Shown here: piece after piece, positions 11,796-23,540 of the stretch
Layout: each line of letters opens with the position of its first letter
Numbering within the stretch: the first letter of the stretch is position 1
NCBI RefSeq assembly: GCF_001659605.2
Contig: NC_035173.2
Span: forward strand, 10,063,065-10,127,064
Length of the DNA: 64,000 nucleotides
Reading direction: 5' to 3'
DNA from: Manihot esculenta
Lineage: Eukaryota > Streptophyta > Magnoliopsida > Malpighiales > Euphorbiaceae
The notes under the pieces: model-generated
The model's input: the letters and a program-made list of their open reading frames with translations, nothing else
Database searches by the model: none
Told to the model about the DNA's origin: nothing
Translations under genes and position numbers: made by a program

Positions 11796-12644
11796 ATAAT
11801 AGGTTGTATTGCATTAGAATTCACGAATATGACACATTGCATAATATGATGTTGATGTGGATGGATGTTGGATGACCCATTGGCCCTTGATATGATATGA
11901 TATGATATGATATGGTATGTAAGTCCAGGTCGAGGCCCATTCTACGCCCCTGGCACAGATGGATATGTTATGTTATGATATGTTAAGCGAAAGTCCCGAG
12001 GAGCTCCCATTGTGGGCCGGGCACATTGGATTATATAGAGGGCCATTGGTGACAAGTCCATCCTTGATGTGAATTGTTTGTGTTGTGATGCATTTCATGA
12101 TGGCATATGTTTATAAACTGTTTTACTGTTCTGCTCACTGGGCTTTGTAGCTCACCCCTTTCCCCTAACCCCCAGGTTTGCAGGATCAGAGATAGCTCAG
12201 GGAGTCTGCAAGGGTAATGGCTATGGCTATGTTATGTAATAGTCTAGTAGTGGACATGAAATGTAAAATGATGTAATGTAAAGTAATGTAATGAGGATTA
12301 GCATTGTGCTTGGCCCTAATGTTTATTGTAAATCCCTGTTGTACATGATCTTTTTATAAATGTTTTAATGATGAAATATGTTGAACCAGGCTTGACATAT
12401 GAGATGTTAACCCAACTGGAGCATTTGATGAGGGCTCCAGTAAGGGGTTTTATGTATACAGTATGATGCATGCACAGGTCAAGCTTGGTATATGTAAAAG
12501 TTTAAAGTTTTTATGAAAATATATGATCATGTATGAGATTTTATCAGGTACACAGGATGTATAGTAGGCTTGCTACGGGTCTCGGCGACCTTAAGTCGAT
12601 CTGGATCCTAGCGCCGGTAGCGGTTTGGGTTCCAGGTCGTTACA
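11796..12644 (+). repeat. Element B 5' LTR, right fragment
   Basis: Continues B's 5' LTR after solo LTR C; its first five bases are C's target duplication. It ends at GTCGTTACA, just before B's primer-binding site. It has one unit of the CCAGGTCGAGG...CCTGGCA cassette near 11921, whereas the 3' LTR has two (near 29209 and 29253). Confidence 0.92.
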
Positions 12645-12647
12645 GAG

Positions 12648-12659
12648 TGATATCAGAGC
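12648..12659 (+). promoter_or_regulatory. Decayed primer-binding site (element B)
   Basis: TGATATCAGAGC sits where the tRNA-iMet site should be and differs from TGGTATCAGAGC by one G-to-A change. Confidence 0.8.
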
Positions 12660-12845
12660 CCTAGGTTCATATGGTCGGACCTAGAGTGTCGGGCTCATAG
12701 AGGTTATAGAAGGGCAAGTACAATAGGAAAAATCATGTCCACTAGGATAGGATGTAGAGTCCTGTCTTGATGATGATGTGAAATGCCATGATTATATGCA
12801 TGTGAATTAATACTATATGATGTATGTTATTTCTCAGAAAACATA

Positions 12846-13580
12846 ATGCGAGGCACTCGTCGATCTGCATGATTGACTGGAGTTTCACCTAAGAATGAGG
12901 GCATGGATGCCCATCCCCCTGCTCTGCTAAGGGCAAGGTCTTGTAGAACAAGTAGAGAAGGAACATCAAGGGACCCTAAAAGGTCTTTTGATGTAAACCG
13001 GAGGAGATCGGTTCAGGGTGGAATGTCAGCTGATGTGAGGGAATCAGAGGAGGATGCACAGAGAAGAGATAGTAGTCTGAGCATGAGTATGTCAGGAGAG
13101 GGTATGGGAGAGCCCCAAGGAGGCGCTCAGGCCTCAGGGTTTGGTTATCCACCCCAGTATCCACCCTTTCCTCAGGGCCCAGGGTATCCGATGGGGGTAC
13201 ATCAGATTACTCCAGCTTTAACCCATATCCCTCCTACATGCCTTATCCTCCTTTTTACCCACCATATCCCCAGTACCCCATGTTTCCACCCTCACTCTTC
13301 TATCCAAATCCAGCAAACCCTAACCCAGGGAATGCTGCACCTCCTCTACCACCAGCAAAACCTATGGTCCCTAATATCCAAAGACCTAAACCCAGCTCAT
13401 CTGTGGGGAGCAAAGTAAAGATGATAACAGATGAGTTGGAGGCAAATGATAGTAGAGCCATTCAGATGGCGAGGTTCACATTGAAATGCAAGAAAACACG
13501 AGAATGGTTTAAAAATTATATGGACCCAAGGTTGGACAGCCTAACCTGGGAGGAGTTTGCAAATGAGTTTGCAGGATGGG
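12846..13580 (+). pseudogene. Element B gag, 5' part (broken)
   Basis: Gag start of outer element B, truncated at 13580 by the insertion of element D. It begins MRGTRRSA like A and D. The ninth codon is TGA (12870-12872) where A has CGA, a CpG transition. A one-base loss in a G run near 13195 shifts the frame, and about 78 bp are missing near 13420 compared with D, in frame. The rest matches the Gag core with the conserved GWFK-type segments. The same gene resumes at 23546. Confidence 0.9.
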
Positions 13581-15870
13581 TGTAATACCCGGCTAGACTC
13601 CGGTATCGGAATTCCTACCGTCCGGCGGAATCTCAGATGTCGGAAGCCTCTAGTAGGGTAGAATCATGTTTTCATAAAATGTTTTAAGGTATTTCATGGT
13701 TTTAAGTAAAATGGAAATGAGTTTTTGCATTAAAACAACCTTGGAGGAAAACTCAGGTTCGGCCGCCGAACATGCATGCCTTCGGGAGCGCCTTTAGGCC
13801 CCCGAAAGCACAAGTGAAGGAAGTCCAGGTTCGGCCGCCGAACCTCAAGTTCGGCTGCCGAACATGGCATGCATGCGGAGGCACATTCGGCCCCCGAACG
13901 TGGCCTGGCCAGCCACTATAAAAGGGTCCCTTAGCCGAAAACGGGCGAGCTTTTCCCCATTTTCGGCCAAGGTGAGCTTTCCGCCGCCCCTCACCGATCT
14001 TGAGTTCTTTCCTTCCCATCTTACTCGATTTTCATGAGTTTTTTATTTGGTTTTGAAGATTTTCAAGCTTTGAGCAAAGTTTTGGAGCTTTGAGGTTCAA
14101 GAACTCAAAACCTCCCACCTCCGAGTTTAGGACGTCTCTCCCTCGATCTACAAGAGGTAAGAGCCGATCTTAAGCTCATTTTATGTTTAAAGTAAGTTTT
14201 AAGTGGATCTATGGGGTAGAATGCATGTTTAGCTCATAGTTAGGTTTATGGGTTTTATATGTGTTTTTGAGCAATGTGAGTTGCTTATGTATTGTAGTTG
14301 GGGTTTTTGATGATTTGATGCCCCTAGGAGCTTGTATGGTTGCTTGTGAATGCTTGGGAATGTTGTAGAATAGGTTTATGCATGATTGGTTAGTTTTGGA
14401 GGCACAAATGCATAAGGGAGCCAAGTTTCTGCCCTTTGGCAGAAACCAGGTTCGGCAGCCGAAGGAACTTTCGGCCGCCGAACATGGCTGGGGAGGCAGG
14501 CCTTTCGGCTGCCGAAGTTGCCCCCGAAAAGAGACTTTCGTCTCTATCTGGGACTTTCGGCCGCCGAAGGTGCCGCCGAACATGCATGAGTTTCGCCTCT
14601 GTCTGGGAGTTTCGGCCGCCGAAGGTGCCGCCGAACCTGCCTGACTTTCGGCTATGGAGGGACTTTCGGCCGCCGAACCTGCCGCCGAAAGTGCCCTGTT
14701 CAGCCATTTCTTGCATGTTTTTCTATGATTATTCCATGATGTTTTAGGGGGGTTTTTGGGGAATAGTTTAGAGCTACGTTCATGTATGTTTGGTCCCTCA
14801 TTTGAGTCCACCTGTGTAGGTTCGGATCCGAGGAACCGAGGACCCCAGCAGTGAGTCTGTTGCCCCAGTGTCTGGTCAGAGCTATCCAGAGGTGAGTGGA
14901 ATAACCTATTATGTTTTAAAGCAAATAATGTACTTTTTAGCATGCTTCATGCATCATGAATGCCATGTGATGAACTAGGTTGCTTGCATTAGAATTCACG
15001 AATATGTTGCATTGCATATGTTAAATGTTGATGTGGATGAATGTTGGATGATCCATAGCCCTCGATCTATGATATGACGATGTGATATGTACGGTACGGA
15101 AAGTAAGACCAGTGGGACCCATTCTACGTTCGCTGGCACTATGTAAGGGAAAGACCAGGACCCATTCTACGTTCTGGCACAGTTGGACACTGTTATGTTA
15201 TGATATGTTATGTAAGGGAAAGACCAGGACCCATTCTACGTTCTGGCACAGTTGGACCATGTAGAGGGCTATTGGTGACAAATTCATCCTTGATGTGATT
15301 AGCTGTGATGTGATGCATTCCATGTTATCATATGTTTTAAATGTTTTATCATTCTGCTCACTGGGCTCTAGTAGCTCACCCCTCTCCCAATTTCCCCAGG
15401 ATTGCAGGTACAGGGTAGACCAGGAGGGTTACAAGAGTAATGAAGTCTTGTGTATGTAATAGATAGTGTGGACATGATAAATGTATTAATGTTATGTAAA
15501 AGTACAGTTTTAGTCATGTAATGATATTGAGGATTAGATATTGTGCTTGACATTGTGTATGAGGTATCCCTTTTATTACATGATAAAAAATGTTTTATAA
15601 TGTTCATGAAAGCCAACTCATCTTATGATGTATCGCCCATTGGGGCATTGATGAGATCCCAAAGAGGGGTCATGATTATGATTATGGCAGTGCATGTTCA
15701 GGTTGAGTTGGATGTATGAAAGAAAAGTTTTAAATTTTTATGTATGTTGTTGATCATGTATGGGATTAAACAGGTTTTCAGGTTGCAAGTCAGGCTTGCT
15801 ACGGGTCTTGGCGGCCTTAAGCCGACCCGGATCCTAGCGCCGGTAGCGGTCCGATTTTCGGGTCGTTACA
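13581..15870 (+). repeat. Element D 5' LTR
   Basis: Runs from TGTAATACCC to GTCGTTACA. Palindrome sites cluster upstream of the TATA box (about 13757-13870) and downstream (about 14450-14690). Splice-like landmarks: donor GT at 14157, mini-exon 14820-14891, acceptor ending 15407. The hairpin cassette (CCAG...CTGGCAC cores) is at about 15107-15250 in three units. Confidence 0.95.
13917..13924 (+). promoter_or_regulatory. TATA box of element D 5' LTR
   Basis: TATAAAAG about 337 bp into the LTR, followed by a C/T-rich start-site-like region. Identical copy at 21587-21594 in the 3' LTR. Equivalent boxes are at 9934 (C), 28052 (B), 55522 (H) and, on the minus strand, 37320-37326 (G). Confidence 0.75.
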
Positions 15871-15873
15871 GAA

Positions 15874-15885
15874 TGGTATCAGAGC
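15874..15885 (+). promoter_or_regulatory. Primer-binding site, tRNA-iMet type (element D)
   Basis: TGGTATCAGAGC, three bases after the LTR end, unmutated. Confidence 0.92.
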
Positions 15886-16141
15886 CCTAGGTTCATAGGA
15901 TCGGACCTAGAGTGTCGGGCTCATAGATGTTATAGAAGGTCAAGCACAATAGGAAAGATCATGTCCACTAGGATAGGATGTGGAGTCCTGTCTTGTATGA
16001 TGATGTGAAATGCCATGATTATATACATGTGCATTAATGCTATGATATGAATGATGTATATGTGATGAGGGTTCATGTGTGCCCACATGAACCATATGAT
16101 GCTGATGTTTGTGTGATGTGTACTGTTTTTCAGAAAACAGG

Positions 16142-19100
16142 ATGAGAGGAACCCGTCGATCGGCAAGATTGACCGGAGTACCACCTAAGGATGAGGGCAC
16201 GAGCGCCCGTCCTCCTACATTGCCTAGGGCAATGTCTTGTAGAGCAAACAGAGAAAGAGTGTCAAGGGACCCTAGAAGGTCTTTTGATGCTAGCAGAAGG
16301 GGGACAGATAGAGGGGGAAGTTCTTCAGATGTGAGGGAGGTTGCAGAAGAGGATCAGAGGAGGGATGGGAACCTGGATGTGAGCATGGAGGAAGAAGGGA
16401 CAGGGGAGTCTCAGGGAGGCGTTCAGGCCTCGGGGTATGGTTTTCCACCCCATTATCCACCCTTTCCACAGGGTTCTGGGTATCCAATGGGAGGTACATC
16501 GGATTATTCCAGCTTTAACCCCTACCCTACCTACATGCCTTATCCACCTTTCTATCCACCTTATACACAGTACCCAGCTTATCCACCCTCACCCTTCTAT
16601 CCAAACCCGACAAACCCCACCTCGGGGAATGCTGCACCCCCACCTCCACCACCTACAGAACCAGCAGCCCCAGTTACTCAACCTCCTAGACCTAGCTCAG
16701 TCAATGGGAGCAAGGTAAAGATGACAGATTACCTCAAGCTGGATGTTCCCAAATACAAGTCAGGGGATGACCCCTTTGAGTACCTGAGAGTGGTGAAGAC
16801 AATAACTGATGAGCTAGGGGCAAGTGACAGCAGGGCCATTCAGATGGCAGGGTTCACTTTAAAGTGCAAGAAGGCACGGGAATGGTTCAAGTGTTATGTG
16901 GACCCGAGACTAGACGGTATGACATGGGAGGAATTCGCGAATGAGTTCGCGGGATGGGCTTTTCCAGACAGTTCCAGAGAACTGAAGATGATTGAGTTTG
17001 AGCAACTGAGGCAGTCAGAGAACATGGGTGTAGAGGAGTTCACGGATAGATTCTTGGAGCTATTGCCTTTTTCAGGGCAAGCTCTAGATACAGATACGAA
17101 GAAAGCCAAGAGATATGTTATGAAGATGCATTCTAGGTACTCCTCGTTGATTCAGTCAGCTGAGAGAGAAAGTTTCCACACTGTGGTGGATATGGCTCGA
17201 AGGATGGAGGCGAGTGCTATAGTTGAGGGGTCAGTGAAGCAGTCAGTGACCCAGTCTTCAGGGGTTAAGACCCCAGGCAGAGGAGGACCAGGTTTCTCTT
17301 CTCAGAGCTCAAGTAAGAAGAGGTGGGATAACACCACCAAGAAGCCGAAGAAGAATAAGTTTTGGAACAAGTTGAAATCAGGTCTGGGATTTGGTGGTGG
17401 CTCGAGCTCAGGCTCAGATGGTACAGAATGCCAGAGATGTGGAAGGCCGCACAGGGAGTGTGTCGAGCTGGGACTAATACATGTTTCAGATGTGGACAGG
17501 AGGGACACATAGCTCGGGAGTGTCCTAGAGCACCTTTTATGGGCCAGCCCTAGCAGACAGCCTCCGGTAGTGTGGCACAGCCAGCAGCTCCAGCCACAAC
17601 TCAGGGCAGTGGCAGAGGTAGAGGGAGAGGGGCAGCCTCTTCTTCTGGTTCCCGAGGTGAAGGTCCATCAGCTCCAGCCAGGATCTTCACCATGACTCAG
17701 CAGGAGGCTAACACATCCAACACCGTGGTGTCAGGTAATCTCATCATTGGGTGTTCTGATGTGTATGCATTAATGGACCCGGGTGCATCTCATTCATTTA
17801 TTGCTCCGAGAGCCGTTGAGAGGTTGGGTCTGATAGTCTTTGGGTTAGAGTGTCCCCTATGGGTCAGTGGACCCAAGTGTGACCCGTCAGTGGCAGTGTC
17901 CGTCTGCCAGTACAGTCCAGTTTTTGTTGAGGGAAGATGCCTCTCCGCCGACCTTGTGATTCTAGATTTGACAGACTTTGACGTCATTCTAGGGATGGAT
18001 TGGCTATCTACCCATGGAGCTACCTTGGACTGCAGAGACAAGGTAGTCAGGTTCAGAGATCAGGACGGGTCAGAGGTCGTCTTCAGAGGAGATAAAAGGG
18101 GCACACCTAGAGGTCTGATATCAGCTCTTCAGGCTCGTAGGTTGCTTAGGAAGGGATGTCAGGGGTACTTAGCTCATGTGAGAGAGCTAGACAGTCAGGT
18201 CAGGGAGCCAGCCTCAGTGCCAGTTGTCAGAGAGTTTCAGGATGTCTTTCCTGATGAGCTTCCAGGTTTACCACCTGCTAGGGAGATAGAGTTCGAGATA
18301 GAGTTGGTGCCTGGAACTAGACCGATCTCTATCCCTCCCTACAGGATGGCCCCAGCCGAGTTGAAGGAGTTGAAAGAACAGTTGCAAGAGCTGGTAGAAA
18401 AGGGTTTCATCCGACAGAGTACCTCACCTTGGGGTGCTCCGGTCTTGTTTGTGAGGAAGAAGGATGGATCCCTCAGACTTTGTATCGACTACAGGCAGTT
18501 GAACAAAGTCACTACCAAAAATAGGTACCCTCTGCCAAGGATCGATGATCTATTCGACCAGCTAGCAGGAGCGGGTTGTTTCTCCAAAATAGATCTAAGA
18601 TTGGGGTACCATCAACTAAGGATAAGGGATGAAGATGTGCCGAAGACAGCTTTCAGGACCAGATATGGGCATTTTGAGTTCCTTGTGATGCCGTTCGGGT
18701 TAACCAACGCCCCTGCAGCATTCATGGATCTCATGAACAGAGTATTTAGCCAATACCTGGATCACTTTGTTATTGTCTTCATAGATGATATCTAAGTGTA
18801 TTCCAGGAATGCAGAGGAGCATGCCCATCATCTGCGGTTGGTCTTGCAGACTTTGAGGGAACATGGCTTGTATGCCAAGTTCTCTAAGTGTGAGTTCTGG
18901 CTGAGGAGCATTTCGTTCTTGGGGCATGTTGTGTCAGAGAATGGTATAGAGGTAGACCCCAAGAAGATAGAAACTGTGGCTAACTGGCCTAGACCCACTT
19001 CAGTGACAGAGATTAGAAGTTTCTTGAGTTTGGCAGGTTACTACAGGAGGTTCGTTCAGGACTTCTCAAAGATAGCAGCTCCTCTGACCAGACTAACCAG

Positions 19101-21120
19101 GAAGAATCAGAAGTTTCTGTGGACCGACCAGTGCGAGGAGAGTTTTGAAGAGCTTAAGAAGAGGTTGACTTCAGCACCAGTTTTAGCTCTGCCATCTAGT
19201 GATGAGGACTTTACAGTCTTTTGTGATGCGTCCCGTGTGGGACTGGGTTGTGTACTAATGCAGAATGAGAGGGTGATTGCTTATGCTTCTAGGCAGCTGA
19301 AGAAGCATGAGTTGAATTACCCAACACATGACCTGGAGATGGCAGCAGTAATCTTTGCACTCAAGATGTGGAGGCACTACCTCTATGGGGTTAAATGTGA
19401 GATCTTCACGGATCATAAGAGCCTACAGTACATCTTGAGTCAAAGAGATTTGAATTTGAGACAGAGGAGATGGGTGGAGCTGCTGAGTGACTATGATTGC
19501 AAGATTCAATACCATCCGGGTAAGGCGAACGTTGTGGCAGACGCCTTAAGCCGGAAATCACTCGGCAGTTTATCCCACATAGCAGCGGAGAGGAGGCCAG
19601 TGGTGAAGGAGTTCTACAAGCTTATTGAGGAAGGTCTACAGATGGAGTTGTCTGGTACAGGTGCCTTGGTGGCCCAGATGAGAGTGGCACCCGTGTTTCT
19701 GGAGCAGGTGGCTCAGAAACAGCATGAGGACCCGGAGTTAGTGAAGATTGTCAGGACTGTTCAGTCAGGCAATGATAGTGAGTTCAGATTCGACAGCAAG
19801 GGGATCCTCCGCTATGGGAGCAGACTATGTGTACCAGACGACATAGGGCTAAAAGGAGACATTATGAGAGAGGCTCATAATGCAAGATACAACATTCACC
19901 CCGGGGCCACCAAGATGTATCAAGATCTGAAGAAGGTTTATTGGTGGCCAGCTATGAAAAAAGAAGTGGCACAGTTCGTGTCAGCCTGCGAAGTGTGTCA
20001 GAGGGTGAAGCTGGAACATCAGAAGCCGGCTGGAATGCTTAACCCGCTACCTATTCCAGAATGGAAATGGGAAAATATAGCTATGGACTTCGTAGTGGGG
20101 TTACCGGCGGCGTCCAACAGAGTGGACTCCATATGGGTGATTGTGGACAGACTCACCAAATCTGCTCACTTCATTCCTGTTAGGAGTGGCTACTCTGTGG
20201 ACAAGTTGGCGCAGGTATATATGGATGAGATCGTCAGGCTGCATGGGGTTCCTGTTTCGATAGTGTCGGATAGAGGGCCCCAGTTCACCTCCAGGTTTTG
20301 GCGGAGTCTGCAGAACGCCATGGGTACCAGGTTGGATTTCAGTACTGCCTTTCACCCCTAGACTGATGGACAGTCAGAAAGGACCATCCAGACTATCGAG
20401 GATATGCTCAGAATGTGTGTGCTGGACTTTGGCGGTTCTTAGAGGCAGCATCTACCTTTGGTGGAGTTTGCCTACAATAACAGCCATCATGCTAGCATCG
20501 GGATGGCTCCTTATGAAGCTTTGTACGGAAGGAAGTGCAGGTCACCTGTTTGCTGGGAGGAAGTTGGAGAGAAGGCCTTGGCAGGGCCTAAGCTAGTAGA
20601 GATCACCAGCAGGGTGGTACCCATAATCAGAGAAAGAATCAAGACTGCTGCAAGCAGACAGAAGAGTTATGCAGACATTCGCAGAAGACAGTTAGAGTTT
20701 CAGGAGGGGGATCTGGTATTGCTCAAGGTGTCTCCTATGAAAGGAGTGGTTCGCTTCGGAAAGAAAGGTAAACTAGCCCCACGATACAACGGACCCTTTG
20801 AAATCTTGCAAAAGATTGGGAATGTGTCGTATAAGGTGGATTTACCTGCTTCAATGGAAAGAATCCATCCGGTTTTCCATGTTTCAATGTTGAGGAAGTT
20901 TGTGTCAGATCCGAGCAAGGTTCTTAGTGAGCCTGATGTGGAGGTCCAAGAGGATCTCACCTATGTTGAACAGCCAGTACGGATCATAGACACCCAGATC
21001 AGAAAGTTAAGAAACAAGGAAATCCCGATGGTGAAAGTCTTGTGGAACCACCACAATTTGGAGGAATGCACTTGGGAGACACGGGAGTCTATGCTCCAGC
21101 AGTATCCTCATCTCTTTTAA
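16142..21120 (+). pseudogene. Element D gag-pol (frameshift and four internal stops)
   Basis: Same domain order as element A: Gag, CCHC knuckle, DPGA protease, RT, RNase H, integrase and chromodomain-like tail ending in YPHLF. Lesions: a one-base loss near 17452, just before the CCHC knuckle; TAG at 17551-17553 (CAG in the relatives); TAA at 18793-18795, right after the RT FIDD motif (TTA in the relatives); TAG at 20359-20361 inside the integrase core (a glutamine codon in the relatives); and TAG at 20440-20442 (TGG in A). Apart from the single frameshift, one frame runs to the natural stop. No functional Pol can be made by normal translation. Confidence 0.95.
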
Positions 21121-21216
21121 GGTTAGATCTCTATGTGTTTATGTGCTATGTATGTATGTTATGTTTTATGCCATGCTATGTGTGCTAGTTGAGGTACATT
21201 CGGGGACGACTGTTCT

Positions 21217-21230
21217 TAAGGGGGGGAGAA
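21217..21230 (+). promoter_or_regulatory. Polypurine tract (element D)
   Basis: TAAGGGGGGGAGAA-type purine run immediately before the 3' LTR. Confidence 0.88.
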
Positions 21231-23540
21231 TGTAATACCCGGCTAGACTCCGGTATCAGAATTCCTACCGTCCGGCGGAATCTCAGATGTCGGAAGCCTC
21301 TAGTAGGGTAGAATCATGTTTACATAAAATGTTTTAAGGTATTTCATGGTTTTAAGTAAAATGGAAATGAGTTTTTGCATTAAAACAACCTTGGAGGAAA
21401 ACTCAGGTTCGGCCGCCGAACCTCAAGTTCGGCCGCCGAACCTCAAGTTCGGCCGCCGAACATGCATGCCTTCGGGAGCGCCTTTAGGCCCCCGAAAGCA
21501 CAAGTGAGGGAAGTCCAGGTTCGGCCGCCGAACATGGCATGCATGCGGAGGCACATTCGGCCCCCGAACGTGGCCTGGCCAGCCACTATAAAAGGGTCCC
21601 TTAGCCGAAAACGGGCGAGCTTTTCCCCATTTTCGGCCAAGGTGAGCTTTCCGCCGCCCCTCATCGATCTTGAGTTCTTTCCTTCCCATCTTACTCTATT
21701 TTCATGAGTTTTTTATTTGGTTTTGAAGATTTTCAAGCTTTGAGCAAAGTTTTGGAGCTTTGAGGTTCAAGAACTCAAAACCTCCCACCTCCGAGTTCAG
21801 GACGTCTCTCCCTCGATCTACAAGAGGTAAGAGCCGATCTTAAGCTCATTTTATGTTTAAAGTAAGTTTTAAGTGGATCTATGGGGTAGAATGCATGTTT
21901 AGCTCATAGTTAGGTTTATGGGTTTTATATGTGTTTTTGAGCAATGTGAGTTGCTTGTGTGTTGTAGTTGGGGTTTTTGATGGTTTGATGCCCCTAGGAG
22001 CTTGTATGGTTGCTTGTGAATGCTTGGGAATGTTGTAGAATAGGTTTATGCATGATTGGTTAGTTTTGGAGGCACAAATGCATAAGGGAGCCAAGTTTCT
22101 GCCCTTTGGCAGAAACCAGGTTCGGCAGCCGAAGGAACTTTCGGCCGCCGAACATGGCTGGGGAGGCAAGCCTTTCGGCTGCCGAAGTTGCCCCCGAAAA
22201 GAGACTTTCGTCTCTGTCTGGGACTTTCGGCCGCCGAAGGTGCCGCCGAACATGCATGAGTTTCGCCTCTGTCTGGGACTTTCGGCCGCCGAAGGTGCCG
22301 TTGAACCTGCCTGACTTTCGGCTCTGGAGGGACTTTCGGCCGCCGAACCTGCCGCCGAAAGTGCCCTGTTCAGCCATTTCTTGCATGTTTTTCTATGATT
22401 ATTCCATGATGTTTTAGGGGGGTTTTTGGGGAATAGTTTAGAGCTATGTTCATGTATGTTTGGTCCCTCATTTGAGTCTACCTGTGTAGGTTCGGACCCG
22501 AGGAACCGAGGACCCCAGCAGTGAGTCTGTTGCCCCAGTGTCTGGTCAGAGCTATCCAGAGGTGAGTGGAATAACCTATTATGTTTTAAAGCAAATAATG
22601 TACTTTTTAGCATGCTTCATGCATCATGAATGCCATGTGATGAACTAGGTTGCTTGCATTAGAATTCACGAATATGTTGCATTGCATATGTTAAATGTTG
22701 ATGTGGATGAATGTTGGATGATCCATAGCCCTCGATCTATGATATGACGATGTGATATGTACGGTACGGAAAGTAAGACCAGTGGGACCCATTCTACGTT
22801 CGCTGGCACTATGTAAGGGAAAGACTAGGACCCATTCTACGTTCTGGCACAGTTGGACACTGTTATGTTATGATATGTTATGTAAGGGAAAGACCAGGAC
22901 CCATTCTACGTTCTGGCACAGTTGGACCATGTAGAGGGCTATTGGTGACAAATTCATCCTTGATGTGATTAGCTGTGATGTGATGCATTCCATGTTATCA
23001 TATGTTTCAAATGTTTTATCATTCTGCTCACTGGGCTCTAGTAGCTCACCCCTCTCCCAATTTCCCCAGGATTGCAAGTACAAGGTAGACCAGGAGGGTT
23101 ACAAGAGTAATGAAGTCTTGTGTATGTAATAGATAGTGTGGACATGATAAATGTATTAATGTTATGTAAAAGTACAGTTTCAGTCATGTAATGATATTGA
23201 GGATTAGATATTGTGCTTGACATTGTGTATGAGGTATCCCTTTTATTACATGATCAAAAATGTTTTATAATGTTCATGAAAGCCAACTCATCTTATGATG
23301 TATCGCCCATTGGGGCATTGATGAGATCCCAAAGAGGGGTCATGATTATGATTATGGCAGTGCATGTTCAGGTTGAGTTGGATATATGAAAGAAAAGTTT
23401 TAAATTTTTATGTATGTTGTTGATCATGTATGGGATTAAACAGGTTTTCAGGTTGCAAGTCAGGCTTGCTACGGGTCTTGGCGGCCTTAAGCTGACCCGG
23501 ATCCTAGCGCCGGTAGCGGTCCGATTTTCGGGTCGTTACA
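21231..23540 (+). repeat. Element D 3' LTR (2310 bp)
   Basis: Partner of 13581-15870. It has about 40 bp more palindrome array at 21410-21455 and about 20 bp less at 21520-21540, so the motif number differs between two LTRs that were identical at insertion. TATA box at 21587-21594. Confidence 0.95.

Larger units (their letters stand above)
13581..23540 (+). mobile_element. Element D: Tekay-like chromovirus nested in B gag
   Basis: Complete element with 2290- and 2310-bp LTRs, primer site, polypurine tract and target duplication ATGGG (13576-13580 and 23541-23545). Removing it makes the two halves of B's gag contiguous. The LTRs differ by roughly 25-30 substitutions by hand count plus copy-number changes in the palindrome array, so it is older than A. 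Its coding region is broken. Confidence 0.96.

Noticed and set aside
20359..20442. Programmed stop readthrough to express D or B Pol
   Set aside because: There are too many stops at unrelated places, plus a frameshift in D; element A expresses the same region without any stop.
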